IMG/VR virus record: IMGVR_UViG_3300043395_001520
Location: 1 to 24,849 of that record
DNA: 24,849 bases
Reading direction: 5' to 3' (one strand)
Source of the DNA: a virus
In this document: positions 21,890 through 24,849 of the stretch, piece by piece
Layout of the letters: each line of letters starts with the position of its first letter
Position numbering within the stretch: position 1 is the first letter of the stretch
The notes under the pieces: generated by a model
Told to the model about the DNA's origin: nothing
What the model saw: only the letters and a program-made list of their open reading frames with translations
Database searches by the model: none
Made by a program: the position numbers and the translations under genes

Positions 21890-22887
21890 TAGTTTTGTGC
21901 GTTAAATGCTCGGATGTATTTGCCCAGTCGGCGCATCACTTCCTTGTCGAGCTTGTTGGCCCGGACGTTGAGGACGTGGTTGATGGTGGTCGCCTTGGTC
22001 GCCACGCCGTCGTTATCGCCTACTTGGTTGCCGATGGTAAGGTTGAAGTTTCCGTCCTTCTGGTTGCCCGAGAAGTTCGCGTAGCCTCGGGAGCCTTGGT
22101 TGCGCATGATCCATGCGGGGACCTTGGCGGTCGAGGCGTACTGAACGTCAGGGCCGTAGTCCGTGGGCTTGGGCAACGCCAGGAGCGTGTTCGCCCAGCC
22201 GGCCTTTAGGTAGCCGACGTTGCGCTGCTGGAGTTTGACGTAGGTCTTCAGCTTGGCGAGGTCGACGGCGTACTTGTAGCCGTTCAGCCCTGGACCGCCA
22301 TGCTTGACGATGCGGCCTTGGTACTGCTTCTTGGCCTTGCGGTGAACGCCCGCTAGGTCGTTGGTCACGGCCACATCGGGCTTGGTATCGAAGCCAGCGC
22401 CGAAGCGGTTCTTGAAGGCTTGGAAGTCCTTCTGAGGATTTGAGCCGAGGAGGATTTTCTGGAAGATGCCCCGAGGGTCGCGGCCTTCCTGCTTGCGGTA
22501 GATGTTCACGCCACCGACCACGGCGGCCACCCTCATGCTGCCCTTGGCGACGCCCTGCCACTTGACGAAAGAACCGACGTCGCCCTTGGTCACGGCTTCG
22601 CCCATCTTCTGGAAGGCCACGCCCGGGTCGTCCTTGGGGCGGAACAGTGAAATGATATCGATGGCCGTGGCGAACTCGCCCCACTTCTTGGCCGTGCTGG
22701 TCAGACCTTTGCCTCCGCCCTTGGGCATCGGGGGGCTGTAGCGCATGAACTCATAGCAGCAGAACCCAGCCTCGCGGATGAAGGAGTCCCGCATGGTGAT
22801 CCCGGTCGCCATCCGAAACTCGTTCAGGGCGAACTGGAAGCGGTCGAAGGACGCCTTATTGACGACGACTCGGACCTCGGTCGACAC
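21889..22887 (-). CDS. Neck or head-tail connector protein, gp10-like
   Basis: 332 residues from GTG 22887, immediately after the previous TAA. A basic protein with helical start (FDRFQFALNEFRMATGITMRDSF), SPPMPKGGGKGLTSTAKKWG at ~51-70, and a long C-terminal region (KAGWANTLLALPKP, WIMRNQGSRGYANFSG, NHVLNVRANKLDKEVMR). Placement between the joining and terminator genes suggests a neck or HK97 gp10-like role, although it is longer than typical gp10. Confidence 0.65.
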   Translation of the reverse strand: MSTEVRVVVNKASFDRFQFALNEFRMATGITMRDSFIREAGFCCYEFMRYSPPMPKGGGKGLTSTAKKWGEFATAIDIISLFRPKDDPGVAFQKMGEAVTKGDVGSFVKWQGVAKGSMRVAAVVGGVNIYRKQEGRDPRGIFQKILLGSNPQKDFQAFKNRFGAGFDTKPDVAVTNDLAGVHRKAKKQYQGRIVKHGGPGLNGYKYAVDLAKLKTYVKLQQRNVGYLKAGWANTLLALPKPTDYGPDVQYASTAKVPAWIMRNQGSRGYANFSGNQKDGNFNLTIGNQVGDNDGVATKATTINHVLNVRANKLDKEVMRRLGKYIRAFNAQN

Positions 22888-23262
22888 TTACTGGGTGTCC
22901 GTGTGGACGGTTAGGATGACCCAAGCCGACCCGGGCTTGTACTGGGAACCCACGATGCGTAGGCCTAGGTTGGCCGCTGTGACCTTTTTACCGATGGTTA
23001 ATGGGGTGATGGCTACCCCAGCAGTCAAAGAGCCTGTAGAGCCTCCTACGAGGCCGTCTTCGGTGGTCCACGCCGAGGTCGTGGCGGCGACCTTGAGGGT
23101 AAAGGAGGTCTGGTTGACGAAGCCGCCCGCGTCTAGGGTCTGGGTCAGTTGGGCGTCCGAAGCCATGACCATGAAGGTCTCGCCTGTCGGGCAGGTCATC
23201 GGGATGCCGAACTCATTCAGCATCTCCTTGGCGTCGGCGAGGAAGGTCGAGGAATAGTCCAT
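22888..23262 (-). CDS. Head-tail joining protein candidate
   Basis: 124 residues: DYSSTFLADAKEMLNEFGIP at the N-terminus, TGETFMVMASDAQLTQTLDA, then a Ser/Thr/Gly-rich beta region and LGLRIVGSQYKPGSAWVILT. It resembles the small beta-barrel head-tail attachment proteins of siphoviruses. First gene behind the capsid terminator; the ATG at 23262 has the leader CCAAGGTTAGACCGCC. Confidence 0.65.
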   Translation of the reverse strand: MDYSSTFLADAKEMLNEFGIPMTCPTGETFMVMASDAQLTQTLDAGGFVNQTSFTLKVAATTSAWTTEDGLVGGSTGSLTAGVAITPLTIGKKVTAANLGLRIVGSQYKPGSAWVILTVHTDTQ

Positions 23263-23286
23263 GGCGGTCTAACCTTGGCAGGGGGT

Positions 23287-23323
23287 AAAAACAAAAGACC
23301 CCCAAGGTTGCCCAAGGGGGTCT
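23287..23323 (-). terminator. Intrinsic terminator after the capsid gene
   Basis: On the coding strand AGACCCCC pairs with GGGGGTCT (8 bp), followed inside by a T/T internal loop, two G-C pairs and a GCAA loop, and then a T-rich tract (TTTTGTTTTT). It sits about 30 bp after the capsid stop and would lower transcription of the tail genes relative to capsid. Confidence 0.85.
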
Positions 23324-23351
23324 CGTCAAGCGGTCTAGCGACCGCGACCGT

Positions 23352-24221
23352 TTAGGCGGTCGTCAGGCGGCGGAGGGACGTCGCACGGCCCACGGCGCAA
23401 CCGAAGAGGAGCGTGGCGGTGACGTTGAGGTAGCCCGACTGCTCCTGGATGATCATGACCTGGACCGAGAGACCCGTGTTCGGGTCGGTGGCCTGGGACA
23501 CTTCAGCGCCCGGGATTTCGTTGAACGGCAGGGCGGTGGCGACGGCGATGGCGTCAGCGCCGCAGATGAAGCCCGCGAGGGACTCGCTGTTCGTGGCGAG
23601 GTTCGAGAACTGGTAGACCTGGGCGCCAGCGATGGAGCCGAGGGAACCGGTGCTGATGACGTTCGCGCCGAGCTGGAAGGCCGCGATGATGGAGGCGTCG
23701 CCACGAAGGTCGGCGAGGTAGCCGTTGCCGAGGACGAGCGCGCGCTTGTCAGGGGCCTTGGCGTCGTCGAGGGTCTTCTGGGCGGCGACCACTTCGGCGT
23801 AGGAAAGGTTCGCGCCGGTGTTGGTGGACGAGCTGTAGTTGGAGGCGGTGATGAGAGAGTTGATTTCCGTCATGCACTTCTGGGAGAGGGCGATGGCGGC
23901 CGTTTCCACGAAGTTGTTCGCGAAGAAGCCCATGCCGTATTCGCGGACGTCCAGAGGCGAGAAGCGGCTGGAGACCTTGAAGTGCTTGAGGGTGACGCTC
24001 GAGGAGGTGACGGTGGCGTCGTCCTGCGTGAGGTAGCCGCCAGAGCTGAACTCGGTGGCGGTCGAGGTGCCGATCAGGGGGACCTGGATGGTCTTGCCGG
24101 CGCCGGCGATGGAGGAGGTGAAGACGGACGAGAAGCCGTTGAGGACGGGCAGCTTGTTCGCGAGGGCGGAGATGACGCCCTGGGCCAGAACGGACGGGGC
24201 GGCAGCAATAGAATTAGCCAT
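23352..24221 (-). CDS. Major capsid protein (HK97-fold type)
   Basis: 289 residues, low in charge and rich in Ala/Ser/Thr. Features include GAGKTIQVPLIGTSTATEFS (40-59), TVTSSSVTLKHFKVSSRFSP, a helical spine (ETAAIALSQKCMTEINSLI ... LSYAEVVAAQKTLDDA), DKRALVLGNGYLADLRGD and the beta end QVMIIQEQSGYLNVTATLLF. This is the pattern of P22/N4-coat-like HK97-fold proteins. The place after a scaffold gene and before a terminator supports it. The leader (CTAACCCTAATCTCCTCCTAACACACT) is pyrimidine-rich with no Shine-Dalgarno. Confidence 0.85.
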   Translation of the reverse strand: MANSIAAAPSVLAQGVISALANKLPVLNGFSSVFTSSIAGAGKTIQVPLIGTSTATEFSSGGYLTQDDATVTSSSVTLKHFKVSSRFSPLDVREYGMGFFANNFVETAAIALSQKCMTEINSLITASNYSSSTNTGANLSYAEVVAAQKTLDDAKAPDKRALVLGNGYLADLRGDASIIAAFQLGANVISTGSLGSIAGAQVYQFSNLATNSESLAGFICGADAIAVATALPFNEIPGAEVSQATDPNTGLSVQVMIIQEQSGYLNVTATLLFGCAVGRATSLRRLTTA

Positions 24222-24255
24222 AGTGTGTTAGGAGGAGATTAGGGTTAGGGAAAAA

Positions 24256-24849
24256 TTAGACCTTGATGGACGCGTAGATGGCTTGGGCGTTCTTCGCGAA
24301 GAAGTCGGCCTTGGCCTTCGGGTCGGTAAGGGAGTTGTAGGTCGCGAGGACATCGGCCTTAGCGGCGGCGTTGTCGGAGCCCGGGATGATGGCCGTCGGT
24401 TCGACGCCGACCGAGGCCGCGATCTTGGCGGCTTCCTTGGAGGCTGAGACCTTGCTCGCTTCGAGTTCGGCGACCTTCACGGCGAAGGCATCACGCTCAG
24501 CCTTGGCGGCCTCAAGGGCGGCACCGAGGTCGGCGAGGGCGGCGTCCTTCGTGACGAGGTCGGCCTTGATGGCGGTCAGTTCGTCAGCGGCGCCGACGGT
24601 GAGCTTCTCGACGGTGGCACGGAGATCGTCGCGTTCGGCGGTGAGCGCCTGAGCGAGCATCTCGGCGGTGGCGAGCTTGTCTTCGATGGTCATCTTAATC
24701 TTGGAGAGATGGTCAACCGCGAGGGCCTTGGCGGCCAAGTCATACATCGGGTTCTCTTCGTCGTCGTCTTCTTCGGCCTGTTCCGTTTTGGGGCTCAGGT
24801 CGGCAGGGTCGGCGACTTCCACGCCGAGGGCGGAGACGGCTTCGCGGTT
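24256..24849 (-). CDS. Scaffold-like protein, N-terminus outside the window
   Basis: The frame is open to the right edge; 197 residues are visible and the true start lies beyond. An acidic stretch (KTEQAEEDDDEENPM) leads into a long coiled coil (~residues 55-140 of the visible part, ELEASKVSASKEAA and similar), then SVGVEPTAIIPGSDN and DVLATYNSLTDPKAKADFFA near the C-terminus. This is the form of a capsid scaffold, alone or as the C-terminal part of a fused protease. It stands directly before the capsid gene. A GTG at 24822 is a possible internal start but is not needed. Confidence 0.75.
   Translation of the reverse strand, partial: NREAVSALGVEVADPADLSPKTEQAEEDDDEENPMYDLAAKALAVDHLSKIKMTIEDKLATAEMLAQALTAERDDLRATVEKLTVGAADELTAIKADLVTKDAALADLGAALEAAKAERDAFAVKVAELEASKVSASKEAAKIAASVGVEPTAIIPGSDNAAAKADVLATYNSLTDPKAKADFFAKNAQAIYASIKV

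Noticed and set aside
24226-24240. AGGAGG-like site near the capsid start
   Set aside because: The purine-rich sequence is on the plus strand; the transcript reads the complementary pyrimidines, so it cannot act as a Shine-Dalgarno for the capsid gene.

Overview
The window is part of a tailed double-stranded DNA phage (or prophage-like) genome. Every gene I can support lies on the minus strand, so the region reads from right (24849) to left (1). Base composition is GC-rich, roughly 60% by eye. The host is probably Gram-negative: there is a lipoprotein with a C-terminal membrane domain that looks like a spanin, a LydA-like holin and a signal-bearing transglycosylase. I cannot name the host or the phage. 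The gene set (scaffold, HK97-fold-like coat, tail tube, short tape measure, fibres) suggests a siphovirus-like particle. No integrase, tRNA, IS element or CRISPR array was seen.

Region by region, in the direction of transcription: (1) 24849-23352, the C-terminal part of a scaffold-like protein, cut by the window edge, and the major capsid protein, followed by a strong intrinsic terminator (23287-23323). (2) 23262-19408, head-tail and tail genes: small joining protein, neck-like protein, tail terminator candidate, tail tube candidate, chaperone-position protein, short tape measure. (3) 19401-15375, two large unknown structural proteins, a small one, a collagen-repeat fibre with 29-residue repeats, and a second fibre-like protein. 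(4) 15370-13600, a lysis-type cassette: tiny membrane protein, spanin-like lipoprotein, HEALH mini-metalloprotease, LydA-like holin, and a two-TM protein. (5) A 150-bp regulatory gap (13452-13599) with the best sigma-70-like promoter in the window and a 13-bp palindrome. (6) 13427-8703, accessory genes: two unknown proteins, a 36-residue membrane peptide, a long Dcm-type cytosine-5 methyltransferase, an unknown protein, a secreted lytic transglycosylase, a RuvC-like resolvase and two unknown genes. (7) 8671-5655, a recombination module: ERF annealing protein, coiled-coil and unknown genes linked by ATGA/GTGA overlaps, a PD-(D/E)XK nuclease and a small HTH protein. (8) 5642-1421, nucleotide and replication genes: unknown beta-rich protein, dNMP kinase-like, coiled-coil, HTH, metallophosphoesterase, winged-helix-like, and a DnaB/RepA-like helicase. 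(9) 1420-1, a repeat-bearing gap, an unknown basic gene, a small ORF and an HTH gene cut by the left edge that may be the small terminase (inference from order: scaffold at one edge and packaging-like gene at the other would fit a circularly permuted map).

Two non-coding patterns stand out. Genes that do not overlap the gene before them usually lack a Shine-Dalgarno sequence and instead carry an A/C-rich leader (CCCAACC-like, often ending CCAAGCC directly before ATG). Several structural genes share a different element, CCAAGGTTAGACC or a close relative, just before the start codon. Most genes inside clusters are joined by 1-4 bp stop/start overlaps, so translational coupling probably carries expression inside the clusters. 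Only one strong Shine-Dalgarno (AAGGAGG) was found, before the HTH gene at the left edge.
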